Shown here one piece after another: positions 1 to 6,415 of a stretch of DNA of 6,415 nt. The DNA is taken from assembly GCA_007130555.1 (NCBI GenBank), contig SLSH01000122.1, positions 1 to 6,415 on the forward strand, in the 5' to 3' direction. The translations under genes were made by a program, and so were the position numbers. This stretch comes from Bacteroidales bacterium. Lineage in GTDB: Bacteria > Bacteroidota > Bacteroidia > Bacteroidales > ML635J-15. The notes beneath the pieces were generated by a model. That model worked only from the letters and a program-made list of their open reading frames with translations, ran no database searches and was not told the DNA's origin. Position 1 is the first letter of the stretch. Each line of letters begins with the position of its first letter.

Positions 1-13
1 AAATATTTAATCA

Positions 14-201
14 TTATTTAATCATCTTATTTGTTAATTTTAAAACATTTACATCACAATCAGCAACACATCTTTCACAAACAATACACATTTTATTATT
101 TATGCTTTTATATATCCTATAACAACTCCGATAGATAAAAAAATCAAAAACATTGATAGCGGAACCCTATGTCTTAATGTTATAGATTTAATTCCGTTCA
201 T
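14..201 (-). pseudogene. Small membrane protein with ferredoxin-like CxxCxxCxxxC tail, split by a -1 frame change
   Basis: An ATG at 201-199 overlaps the TGA of the preceding hydrolase gene (ATGA), a classic coupled start. The first frame gives 33 residues: a basic head (K5, R10, H11, R12), one hydrophobic segment at about residues 14-31, then TAA at 102-100. A second frame, offset by -1, begins inside this ORF and runs to TAA at 16-14. It contains CIVCERCVADC, a C-x2-C-x2-C-x3-C spacing typical of [4Fe-4S] ferredoxin sites. Re-reading one base after Lys32 (AAA at 108-106) joins them into a coherent 62-residue protein that continues IKSINNKMCIVC. One missing A in the A-run at 109-106 would have the same effect. 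The role is unknown: an electron-transfer or metal-binding partner of the nearby oxidoreductase is possible. The cysteine ORF could alternatively start on its own at ATG 91-89 (25 residues). I recognise no named family. Confidence 0.5.
100..111 (-). other. Candidate frame-change site (ATA AAA GCA TAA)
   Basis: In the zero frame the small gene reads ATA AAA GCA TAA. The AAA codon is preceded by another A, so a lysyl-tRNA could slip back one base and still pair fully, after which the frame reads AGC ATA AAT and stays open to the cysteine motif. It is not a full canonical X XXY YYZ heptamer, and I see no strong downstream hairpin in this AT-rich stretch. A plain one-base deletion or a homopolymer sequencing error is therefore at least as likely as programmed frameshifting. 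Confidence 0.3.
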
Positions 202-1688
202 TTAATTACTTTTTCAAGTTTTGATTCTACTAATTGTTTATCAACTAAACGCGGAATTTTTTTTAACAAAGATATTTTATAATATTTCTTGGCTTTATCA
301 TAATCTTCATTTAAACGATAATACTCTCCTGCCATATAATATGTGTAATAAAAATCCGGATTAAGTTGTTTATAATATTCAATTTCTTTTTGCGTAATTA
401 TATTTGCTTTCTTTTCAGAATACAGATATTTAAAATTATCCGTCATTTCTTTGTATTTGATAAAATTTTGATATTCTTTGTCATATAAAAAACTGTCCTC
501 ATGAATTGTAAGCGAATCCACAAAAACATCATTTTTTATATCAATATCATCATAAAAAATCTCATTTAAATCATAACATAAATATTTACCTAATTGATAC
601 GGATTAACTGCCACCCATATTTTTAATTTTTCGGGTTTAAAAATAACGGAATGATGAGCTATAAGCTGATTTATAGCTTTTTCGTTGCCCATTCCTATAT
701 CTTTATCGTTTAATCCTTTTTGATTGCGAAGCATAGCGGCAAATGATTCCACATCATGTTTTTCTTTTTTATTAAGTAACTCATCTACTCTTTTCCATCT
801 GTAAAGCGAAGAACCTTCGTTGATACTCTCAATATTTAATTCGGAATTTTTAAGTTCATCACTTTGATAATGATTGGTTGCAATTAATGAATTGTAAGAA
901 GTTTCATACACCCCTGTTTTTTCTAATGATTTTTCAATAATCACAGTTTTGTTATCAACTGCAGACCCGACAAGAAATAATTCAGACACAAACACTTCCG
1001 TATTTGCAATAATTTCATAAGCTTCACTGATATCGGATGCATATTGCAATACTTTTCGTGCCAGAATAGATACAGGAGTTTTAGCAGAAGTTGGAATTTC
1101 CGACTTTGCTGCATTAAGTGTTATTACTAATCCTTTATCATTCATTCCCGATATAACACCTATCATTCCTGCCCATGTAATAAAACAAAAATTATTTCCA
1201 AGTTTTGGTTTATAAAATGCAATAATTTTATTTTCAGCAAAATCATCTCCCGAAGAAAAGTCCATATTTCGTCCTATGATCATTGTACTGTCTTTAGATC
1301 TATCTCCCTTTACTTTAAAAGCCGTACAAGCAACCAGATTCATATTTTGCAGTGCGTGTCCTATATCGTGTGCGGCATGATAATTTAACATACGTTGGTA
1401 TGGAGGTCCCACAAAATTAAATTCATCGCAAGCAAAAAGCGAAACCCCGTAAATTTCTTTTAAATATTCTTCGGGCACATGTTTATCTATATTACGATTA
1501 AACCATGAAACAAAGTATTTTAATATATTAAGATAGAAATTTGAGGGGACAAACTCTCTAATACTCTTTATAAAAATTTCTTCCTGCAGTCTGATTAAAG
1601 AATCTGCCAAAATTCCTTTTTTATAACCTAATTCAAAATCTTCCCCCGTAATATACATTTCCCATAAACCGTATTGATTTTTTTTCAA
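198..1688 (-). CDS. C45-family Ntn-hydrolase (acyl-CoA:6-aminopenicillanate acyltransferase-like), apparently separated from its N-terminal anchor
   Basis: Family members are N-terminal-nucleophile enzymes that self-cleave to expose a catalytic Cys and then hydrolyse or transfer acyl/amide groups. The likely nucleophile is Cys121 in the motif VACTAF (Ala where many relatives have Gly), after a His-rich NYHAAHDIGH stretch at 102-111. It is followed by IGRNMDF (138-144), the TWAGMIGVISGMNDKGL core (171-187), LNAAKS (191-196) and TNHY (271-274), all in the usual C45 order. The last roughly 55 residues (PDFYYTYYMAGEYYRLNEDY onward) look like a TPR-type helical hairpin. The frame begins with TTG at 1688 directly after an in-frame TAA. 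The next ATG is Met11 at 1658. The 57 codons before the TAA are in the same frame and look like the missing membrane anchor, so this may be the body of a broken or split gene. The substrate is unknown; a lipid or polyene ester is a guess from the oxidoreductase upstream. Confidence 0.8.
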   Translation of the reverse strand: MKKNQYGLWEMYITGEDFELGYKKGILADSLIRLQEEIFIKSIREFVPSNFYLNILKYFVSWFNRNIDKHVPEEYLKEIYGVSLFACDEFNFVGPPYQRMLNYHAAHDIGHALQNMNLVACTAFKVKGDRSKDSTMIIGRNMDFSSGDDFAENKIIAFYKPKLGNNFCFITWAGMIGVISGMNDKGLVITLNAAKSEIPTSAKTPVSILARKVLQYASDISEAYEIIANTEVFVSELFLVGSAVDNKTVIIEKSLEKTGVYETSYNSLIATNHYQSDELKNSELNIESINEGSSLYRWKRVDELLNKKEKHDVESFAAMLRNQKGLNDKDIGMGNEKAINQLIAHHSVIFKPEKLKIWVAVNPYQLGKYLCYDLNEIFYDDIDIKNDVFVDSLTIHEDSFLYDKEYQNFIKYKEMTDNFKYLYSEKKANIITQKEIEYYKQLNPDFYYTYYMAGEYYRLNEDYDKAKKYYKISLLKKIPRLVDKQLVESKLEKVIK

Positions 1689-1691
1689 TTA
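1689..1691 (-). other. In-frame TAA interrupting the anchor-hydrolase reading frame
   Basis: The codons around the stop read GAG GAT AGA TAA TTG AAA AAA AAT. The frame before and after is the same, so no indel is needed, only one changed codon. The stop sits exactly between the membrane anchor with its linker and the start of clear hydrolase homology (LKKNQYGLWEMY). TAA also ends the oxidoreductase and surface-protein genes here, so a reassigned genetic code is not the explanation. Confidence 0.75.
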
Positions 1692-1862
1692 TCTATCCTC
1701 AAAAATATATGTGTTTGCTGATACTGTTTGTTTTTTAATATTTGCGTCAAATCTGTTATCAACTTCCGGAGGGGTAATTCTTATTGATAACACGAAAAAA
1801 ATAATTAGAAATAATAATCCTGCAGCAAAAAACAATAATATATATTTAATACGTTTTTTCAT
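1689..1862 (-). CDS. 57-residue single-pass membrane peptide, probably the N-terminal anchor of the C45-family hydrolase
   Basis: The ATG at 1862-1860 follows the TAA of the oxidoreductase gene with zero spacing (TAAATG), which supports a coupled, genuine start. The product begins MKKRIK, has a hydrophobic segment at about residues 8-27 (ILLFFAAGLLFLIIFFVLSI), then a polar stretch starting RITPPEVDNRFD, and ends at TAA 1691-1689. By the positive-inside rule the tail would face the periplasm. The stop is in frame with the hydrolase body that begins at the next codon, so without it one protein of 554 residues would be read: a signal anchor followed by the Ntn-hydrolase. From memory, related Bacteroidota proteins carry such an anchor with a similar PPEV-type segment; I could not check this. 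The alternative is a free small membrane protein. Confidence 0.7.
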   Translation of the reverse strand: MKKRIKYILLFFAAGLLFLIIFFVLSIRITPPEVDNRFDANIKKQTVSANTYIFEDR

Positions 1863-3356
1863 TTATTTGTTTTTTATATTTTCCAATAACTCATTAATAT
1901 CAATAACACTTGAACATGATAAGATAGCATTCATTGTAACACCCAGTATTCCGTGAACTCCAATATTCTGTCCGGTTAAATTCAAATTTTTAATCCTGGT
2001 AAATGTAGAAAGGTGCGAATTTAAGGGATTATTATAATCCTTAATTATTCCGTACATCGAGCCCTGTGGTATTCCCGTATAATCACGATAAGTAAGAGGA
2101 GATGACGAATAAACAGTATCTATGCAATTTTTAAAATCCGGAAATTTGAGATAAACAGTATCTAACAATTTTTGACTTTTATTTTTCTTAAATTCCAAAT
2201 AATCATTACCTCTTTTACCTACAGAAGTATTTCTCCATTTTTCAACTTCCTCAAATTTCATAAATGTAATAATTGTAGCACTCTCGGCATATTCCTGATT
2301 GTTCTTATCTTGATTTGTATATAACATATAAGCTTTGGGCCATTCATCATTATCTTTATAAACTGCCGCCCAAATATCTTTTGATTTAGAGAAAAAAATA
2401 TTTGAACTTATATGTCTGTAACTTTTTTTCTTTAATACTATATACAGTACAAACGAACCAATAGAGTTTTCGAGATTTTTAATTCTGTTCACATAAGCTT
2501 TTCTAAAAATTCCATCATCAATCATTTTATTTGTTTGTGAAGGATGTATATTTGATATGAACGAATCTGCATATATAGTAGAATTATCAGAAACGGTAAC
2601 AGAAACAGCTTTAAATTTGTCAATATTTATTTTAATAACTTCTTTATTAACTAAAACATTACCTTTGTTTTCTTCTATTATCTTTTTTAATGCTTTGGCT
2701 AATAAATCACTACCTCCTTTAATCCTATATGAACTTTGAGTAAAAGATTTTTTTATTAAAGCATGAATATAAAAAGGTGTTTTATTTGGATTACCTGCAT
2801 ACAATCCGTTATTTGATAACAAAACACTTTTTAATTCCTGATTATTTGTAATGCTGTCAATAACTTCAATTAAACTATTTTCCAAATGATTATTTTGAGA
2901 ATAATCATTAAAATTAATTTTTTTTAAATTTAATATCGGGGTTTTGTTCCAGATTTCGTCCAGTTTTGACAAATAATTTTCTATTTGGTTTTTTTCATCG
3001 GGAAAATAACTTATTAATCTTTTTTTATAATTCTCAATACCGTTTGCTATTGAATATTCTTTATCTCCAATAAATACTTTATCTGAACATTCGCTATCAA
3101 TTTTCTCGAATTCTACTCTATCAATAACACCTAAATAATCAAACACTTTGTATAAAATCTGTTCTTTATCAAGAGATCCCATATAATGCATTCCTGTATT
3201 AAAACAGCAATCCTTTCTGTAAAATGTTTGAAGATTTCCTCCTACAACCGAATGCTTTTCCAATACACAAACCGAATATGAATATTTACTAAGAATTGCT
3301 CCGCATAAAAGTCCTCCCAGTCCGCTTCCTATTATTACAATATCATATTTCATCAT
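1863..3356 (-). CDS. FAD-dependent oxidoreductase, phytoene desaturase / CrtISO / retinol saturase-like
   Basis: The N-terminus is a clear Rossmann FAD-binding fold: KYDIVIIGSGLGG has the GxGxxG at residues 10-15, Glu33 ends the second beta strand (VCVLEKH) to hold the ribose, and VVGGN follows at 37-41. The FNTGMHYMGSLD stretch (about 52-63), YRDYTGIPQGSMYG (about 423-436) and the C-terminal FAD loop LTGQNIGVHGILG (about 460-472) fit the carotenoid isomerase / all-trans-retinol 13,14-reductase branch. Its length of 497 residues is normal for the group. No membrane segment or signal peptide is seen, so it is probably cytosolic or peripheral at the membrane. Family enzymes desaturate, saturate or isomerise polyene chains; the substrate here is unknown. 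Two ATG codons are adjacent (3356 and 3353) and I took the outer one. It starts 38 bp after the surface-protein gene, and its stop abuts the next ATG, so it heads a tight co-transcribed block. Confidence 0.88.
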   Translation of the reverse strand: MMKYDIVIIGSGLGGLLCGAILSKYSYSVCVLEKHSVVGGNLQTFYRKDCCFNTGMHYMGSLDKEQILYKVFDYLGVIDRVEFEKIDSECSDKVFIGDKEYSIANGIENYKKRLISYFPDEKNQIENYLSKLDEIWNKTPILNLKKINFNDYSQNNHLENSLIEVIDSITNNQELKSVLLSNNGLYAGNPNKTPFYIHALIKKSFTQSSYRIKGGSDLLAKALKKIIEENKGNVLVNKEVIKINIDKFKAVSVTVSDNSTIYADSFISNIHPSQTNKMIDDGIFRKAYVNRIKNLENSIGSFVLYIVLKKKSYRHISSNIFFSKSKDIWAAVYKDNDEWPKAYMLYTNQDKNNQEYAESATIITFMKFEEVEKWRNTSVGKRGNDYLEFKKNKSQKLLDTVYLKFPDFKNCIDTVYSSSPLTYRDYTGIPQGSMYGIIKDYNNPLNSHLSTFTRIKNLNLTGQNIGVHGILGVTMNAILSCSSVIDINELLENIKNK

Positions 3357-3394
3357 GTTACCGATTACCGTTTTCTTATTTACTCTTTATTTTT

Positions 3395-6300
3395 TTAATA
3401 AATAATAGTTACTATTCCTATATATACATCATTCTTTGCTTCTGCTACGTTAAGATTAACAATATATAAATAAGGAGCCGTCGGCAAAGCTTTGCCGTTA
3501 TAAGTTCCGTCCCATGGAGCATCGCCGTGCCTTCCGAGATAAACTAGTTGTCCCCATCTGTTAAAAACCTGAATATAATGGTCAGGAAATGCATTTATAT
3601 TTTCGATAATCCATGTGTCATTTACTCCGTCTCCGTTAGGAGTGAACGCATTAGGGATTTTTATACAGTCTTCTATACCTTCAGCAATCATCGCAGTAAC
3701 AACAGCGGTACAACCATTTACATCAATAATTGTAATATTATACTGTCCTGCGCTTAATCCTGAAATATCCTCCATATCCGAAAACTCTCTGTCTTCCAGT
3801 AGAAAAGTATAAGGAGATGTTCCTCCTGTTACGGTAAGATTTATATACGCATCGTTAGAACCGTAACAAGAAGGGTTTGTAACTATCATTGTTGCATCAA
3901 TATTTGAAGGATAAATTGTAACCCAAATAGTGTCTGTATCTCCGCAATCTCCTGATATTGTATATGTAATTTCGTGAATCCCTACTCCTGCTCCGGTAAC
4001 ATTTAATATTCCCTGGTTACTTACTCCGGTACCCGACCATGTTCCACCTTCGGGTGTTGCTGTTAGATTAATCATTAAACCTTCTACATAGCAAAACGGG
4101 TCAACAGGATTAATAAATATCTCCACTTGATCTATTACCTGAATAATAATTTCATCTGAATCAGAGCAAATTCCGTCAACTACTTCATAAGTAATATTAT
4201 GATTTCCTACTCCCGCATCCGAGGGGTTAAAAACTCCCGTAACTTCATTAACACTTTGTCCTGACCATGTTCCGCCGGAAGTTACGGCAGAAAGAGTAAC
4301 CGCTGTATCATATACACAAAATGGTCCGGCAGGATTTATGGTTGCATCAGGCAACGGATATATTGTTAAAGATACAGGAATTCTGCTACTTTTACACTCT
4401 GTTTCAATTTCTTCTGTTTCGGCATAATACGTATAAATTCCCGCTTCCGTAACATCAGGGGTATAAGAATTTGAGCCTTCAATCAGAGCTGTTCCTCCGG
4501 TGGATTCTTCATACCAGTTTATATGATATCCTGCTCCCGGGTCATCAACCGATAGTGCAGGAATTGCATCACCTTCACATATTTCCTGATCTTGCGGATT
4601 TGTGGGTTCAGGAATAAAACCACACTCACAATCAGGAAAAGGTACAGACACATCAGCAGTACATCCGTTATTATCGGAAGTAATTGTAATATTTGTATCA
4701 ATAGGAATATTTGTAATGCTTGAACCGTCAATTGTTCCTGCTGTTGTACTTATATCTCCAATAGTATTTGTAAATTCAACGGTATAAGTTAACAAATCAT
4801 CATCACAATAAATACTTGTTACAGTTAATTCAGGCATTTCTACAATTGTAAGTGTAACAGGAATTCTGTTACTTAAACAACCTGTTCCGATTTCTTCTGT
4901 TTCTGCATAATACGTATAAATTCCGGCTTCCGTAACATCTGGGGTATAAGAATTTGAACCTTGAACTAAAGCTGTTCCTCCTGTTGATTCTTCATACCAG
5001 TTTATTTGGTACCCTGCTCCCGGGTCATCAACCGATAGTGCAGGAATTGCATCACCTTCACATATTTCCTGATCTTGCGGATTTACAGGGTCAGGAATTT
5101 CGTCACAGTCGCATGGTTCTACATTAACAGTAACACTTGCTTCTGCAGTACAATTATCTGCATCAGTTACCGTAACAGTATATATTCCATCGTGATTAAC
5201 CGTAGTAGTTGCAATATTTGGATTTTGTTGAGTTGAGTTAAATCCCGAGCCTGCCGGTCCCTCCCATTCAAATTCATAAGGAGCCGAACCATCACTTACA
5301 TCTGAAAATAGATTTATTTCATCTCCTATACATATATCGGGCGTTGTTGTCCATGCATTCAAATCTCCGGGTAATTCTAATTCTTCTCCGACATCAACAC
5401 ATCCTGTTACTTCATGTAAATTTGCATCTATTACTGTTACGCAATATGTTCCGGCACAAAGACCATCTGCTATTTCTGTCGTTTGTGCTCTGCTGTCATC
5501 CCAAATTACAGTAAACGGAGGTGTTCCGCCGGTAATATTAACAATAGCTTTACCGTTACATGAAACTTCAACTTCAGGTATATTATTAGGATCATTCCAT
5601 GTACCATAGGTAAAATTTTCTACAGGATTTTCGTCCCATACTCCTCCGTCAGGAAATCTATGAAAAGAATGGTCATACGTAGCTTGTGGATTAAGATGAG
5701 TAATATAATTTTTTCTCTCATCAGGAATATCCATATAACTACCAAGTTCTCCGTCATAATTGCAATTTCCTACAGGTCCGGGGTTACAAGCTTGAAATGC
5801 AATACCATTACTAGCATTCCATGATATAGCGTCTTGCGGAACTCCGTTATTATCGAAAAATGCGAACCAGCCGCCGTCGTTTCGGAACCATAATCTATAT
5901 CCGTCTCCCAGACAAATTCTATTGGGGTCATCCACAACTATTTCAATTGTATTACCATCATTTTCAAGTAATAGTTCAGGTGGTACAGGATCTGCCAACT
6001 GTCCTCTGACAATGACAAATCCCAGCGGTGGAACGATTGTACCCTCAGGAATAATAAATCCGCCCGGATATGTAGAAGGATCGGGTGTAGCATTTCCAAG
6101 TAAATAACAAGAAATATCAATCCACTTACATTCATCGGGATTAAATAATTCTATCCATTCTCCCTGTCTGTCAGAAGGACTTTCTCCACCCGCAGCTCCC
6201 CATATAGATCCGTCTCCATCTGCAGGAGCAATCATAACCTCATTAATCAGTATTGAAGGTCCGGAATATTCGCAACTAATGCCTCCACAAACAGTATTAT

Positions 6301-6415
6301 CTTCGGAATCAAAACTTAAATCAGGAGGTTGATTAATAGATTTAGGTCCTGCCCATTCGCTATCTCCTTCTATTCCACAATCAGTTTGTACATAAAATTC
6401 ATATCCTTCCTGAAG
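3395..6415 (-). CDS. Type IX-secreted multidomain surface protein with CHU_C (type B) sorting domain, 5' end outside the window
   Basis: The frame is open to the right edge, giving 1,006 visible residues. The ATG at 6235 is internal, because coding continues upstream through a fibronectin-III tail (LQEGYEFYVQTDCG, SEWAGP) into the first strand of the lamin-tail domain. Numbered from the window edge, the order is: FN3 end (1-28), lamin-tail domain with extension (about 54-275), SprB-like repeat (about 282-344), PKD/Ig-like module (about 356-432), Ig-like copy 1 (440-520), Cys-containing linker, Ig-like copy 2 (601-681), two GGTWSG modules (about 690-835), a second SprB-like repeat (about 845-912) and the CHU_C domain (920-1006). 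Such proteins are exported by the type IX system and held at the cell surface or released. Adhesion or gliding is a usual role but is not shown here. Paired cysteines and many Asp/Asn residues fit an extracellular protein. I see no terminator hairpin in the 38 bp after its stop. Confidence 0.92.
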   Translation of the reverse strand, partial: LQEGYEFYVQTDCGIEGDSEWAGPKSINQPPDLSFDSEDNTVCGGISCEYSGPSILINEVMIAPADGDGSIWGAAGGESPSDRQGEWIELFNPDECKWIDISCYLLGNATPDPSTYPGGFIIPEGTIVPPLGFVIVRGQLADPVPPELLLENDGNTIEIVVDDPNRICLGDGYRLWFRNDGGWFAFFDNNGVPQDAISWNASNGIAFQACNPGPVGNCNYDGELGSYMDIPDERKNYITHLNPQATYDHSFHRFPDGGVWDENPVENFTYGTWNDPNNIPEVEVSCNGKAIVNITGGTPPFTVIWDDSRAQTTEIADGLCAGTYCVTVIDANLHEVTGCVDVGEELELPGDLNAWTTTPDICIGDEINLFSDVSDGSAPYEFEWEGPAGSGFNSTQQNPNIATTTVNHDGIYTVTVTDADNCTAEASVTVNVEPCDCDEIPDPVNPQDQEICEGDAIPALSVDDPGAGYQINWYEESTGGTALVQGSNSYTPDVTEAGIYTYYAETEEIGTGCLSNRIPVTLTIVEMPELTVTSIYCDDDLLTYTVEFTNTIGDISTTAGTIDGSSITNIPIDTNITITSDNNGCTADVSVPFPDCECGFIPEPTNPQDQEICEGDAIPALSVDDPGAGYHINWYEESTGGTALIEGSNSYTPDVTEAGIYTYYAETEEIETECKSSRIPVSLTIYPLPDATINPAGPFCVYDTAVTLSAVTSGGTWSGQSVNEVTGVFNPSDAGVGNHNITYEVVDGICSDSDEIIIQVIDQVEIFINPVDPFCYVEGLMINLTATPEGGTWSGTGVSNQGILNVTGAGVGIHEITYTISGDCGDTDTIWVTIYPSNIDATMIVTNPSCYGSNDAYINLTVTGGTSPYTFLLEDREFSDMEDISGLSAGQYNITIIDVNGCTAVVTAMIAEGIEDCIKIPNAFTPNGDGVNDTWIIENINAFPDHYIQVFNRWGQLVYLGRHGDAPWDGTYNGKALPTAPYLYIVNLNVAEAKNDVYIGIVTIIY
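3398..3658 (-). other. Gliding-motility-associated C-terminal domain (CHU_C, type B T9SS signal)
   Basis: The final 87 residues start IPNAFTPNGDGVNDTW and continue with IQVFNRWGQLVY, then APWDGTYNGK and a closing YLYIVNL strand. These are the hallmark blocks of the family: an N-A-F-T-P-N-G-D-G-x-N-D turn, an FNRWG strand, a WDG turn and a terminal beta strand. The domain directs export through the type IX secretion system and is the strongest marker of Bacteroidota origin. Confidence 0.95.
3911..4348 (-). repeat. Two diverged GGTWSG-type protein modules in the surface protein
   Basis: Residues about 690-760 and 765-835 share the pattern INP.GPFC or INPVDPFC, then an LTA or LSA strand, GGTWSG, a G.F/L..AGVG.H turn, and an ITY strand before a short Cys loop. 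This module is common in Bacteroidota surface proteins. At DNA level the two are clearly more diverged than the 483-bp-spaced repeat, so they are an older duplication. Confidence 0.7.
4374..4615 (-). repeat. Long direct repeat, copy A (encodes the second Ig-like module)
   Basis: This 242-bp segment matches 4857-5098 with no gaps at an offset of exactly 483 bp (161 codons). By hand I count about 24 mismatches (roughly 90% identity). The part 4530-4601 is identical over 72 bp. It encodes the module IPEPTNPQDQEICEGD... ending near RIPV. Confidence 0.9.
4857..5098 (-). repeat. Long direct repeat, copy B (encodes the first Ig-like module)
   Basis: Partner of 4374-4615, with the perfect 72-bp block at 5013-5084. 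It encodes IPDPVNPQDQEICEGD..., and the two protein modules share NPQDQEICEGDAIPALSV and SNSYTPDVTEAGIYTYYAE. Differences gather near the start of the coordinates (the C-terminal end of the module), while the N-terminal end is almost invariant. Confidence 0.9.
5816..6256 (-). other. Lamin-tail domain (LTD) in the surface protein
   Basis: The stretch opens with ILINEVMIAP, followed by GEWIELFNPDE, WIDISCYLLGN, the FIIPEGTIVPPLGFVIV block and a late DAISWN strand. This order (INE, EWIEL.N, D.S.Y.L, I..G..L.PG..VV, D...W) is the bacterial lamin-tail pattern, an Ig-like fold common in secreted proteins. Its first strand lies upstream of the ATG at 6235, which shows that ATG is not the true start. 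Confidence 0.8.

Noticed and set aside
1689..1691. Reassigned TAA (alternative genetic code) to explain the hydrolase interruption
   Set aside because: TAA ends the intact oxidoreductase and surface-protein frames at the expected family lengths in the same window.
1711..1956. Plus-strand ORF of 81 codons across the oxidoreductase/anchor junction
   Set aside because: It lies opposite two coupled minus-strand frames, and its hydrophobic look is the antisense of the Lys/Ile-rich and membrane-anchor codons.
3358..3370. Direct repeat ttaccg-a-ttaccg just upstream of the oxidoreductase ATG
   Set aside because: Two six-base copies are too short to call an operator without other sites or conservation.
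3404..3416. Palindrome aatagt-t-actatt near the 3' end of the surface-protein gene
   Set aside because: It is a six-base, AT-rich stem inside coding sequence with no T-run suited to minus-strand termination; expected by chance in this composition.
4519..4731. Minus-strand 70-codon ORF within the surface-protein gene, and similar short ORFs at 3548-3812, 4602-4787 and 5922-6135
   Set aside because: All overlap a long frame with continuous domain homology and have no recognisable motif, so they are shadow frames.
4374..5098. Mobile element or CRISPR-like repeat
   Set aside because: The repeat is in frame with a module boundary, is spaced by a codon multiple and encodes an Ig-like fold; there is no transposase, terminal inverted repeat or short regular spacer pattern.

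Overview
The window comes from an AT-rich member of the Bacteroidota. The best evidence is the large minus-strand gene on the right. It ends in a gliding-motility-associated (CHU_C / type B) C-terminal domain, the export signal of the type IX secretion system, which is essentially confined to this phylum. No Shine-Dalgarno-like sequences stand out before the genes, which is also normal there. No RNA genes, mobile elements or CRISPR arrays are visible.

Every supported gene lies on the minus strand, so transcription runs from right to left. From the right edge to 3395 is the 3' part (1,006 visible residues) of a secreted multidomain surface protein. Its domains are a fibronectin-III tail, a lamin-tail domain, SprB-like and Ig/PKD-like modules with duplicated units, and the type IX sorting domain. 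After a 38-bp gap comes a compact operon-like block. It begins with a 497-residue FAD-dependent oxidoreductase of the phytoene desaturase / carotenoid isomerase / retinol saturase group (1863-3356). A 57-codon ORF with one membrane segment abuts it with no spacing (1689-1862). Directly after that ORF's stop, in the same frame, comes a 496-codon C45-family (acyl-CoA:6-aminopenicillanate acyltransferase-like) Ntn-hydrolase with a TTG start (198-1688). Last, overlapping the hydrolase stop by ATGA, is a small gene (14-201) that encodes a membrane segment and then, only after a -1 frame change, a CxxCxxCxxxC motif.

The most notable result is that two consecutive genes of this block are interrupted. 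The Ntn-hydrolase is separated from an apparent N-terminal membrane anchor by one in-frame TAA. The small cysteine protein needs a one-base frame change to join its two halves. Either both are lesions (decay or sequencing error), or the split is real and affects where the hydrolase sits and whether the cysteine tail is made. The substrate is unknown. The oxidoreductase plus acyl-transferring Ntn-hydrolase pairing suggests modification of a polyene, aryl-polyene/flexirubin-like or other lipid, but this is inference from family membership and adjacency.
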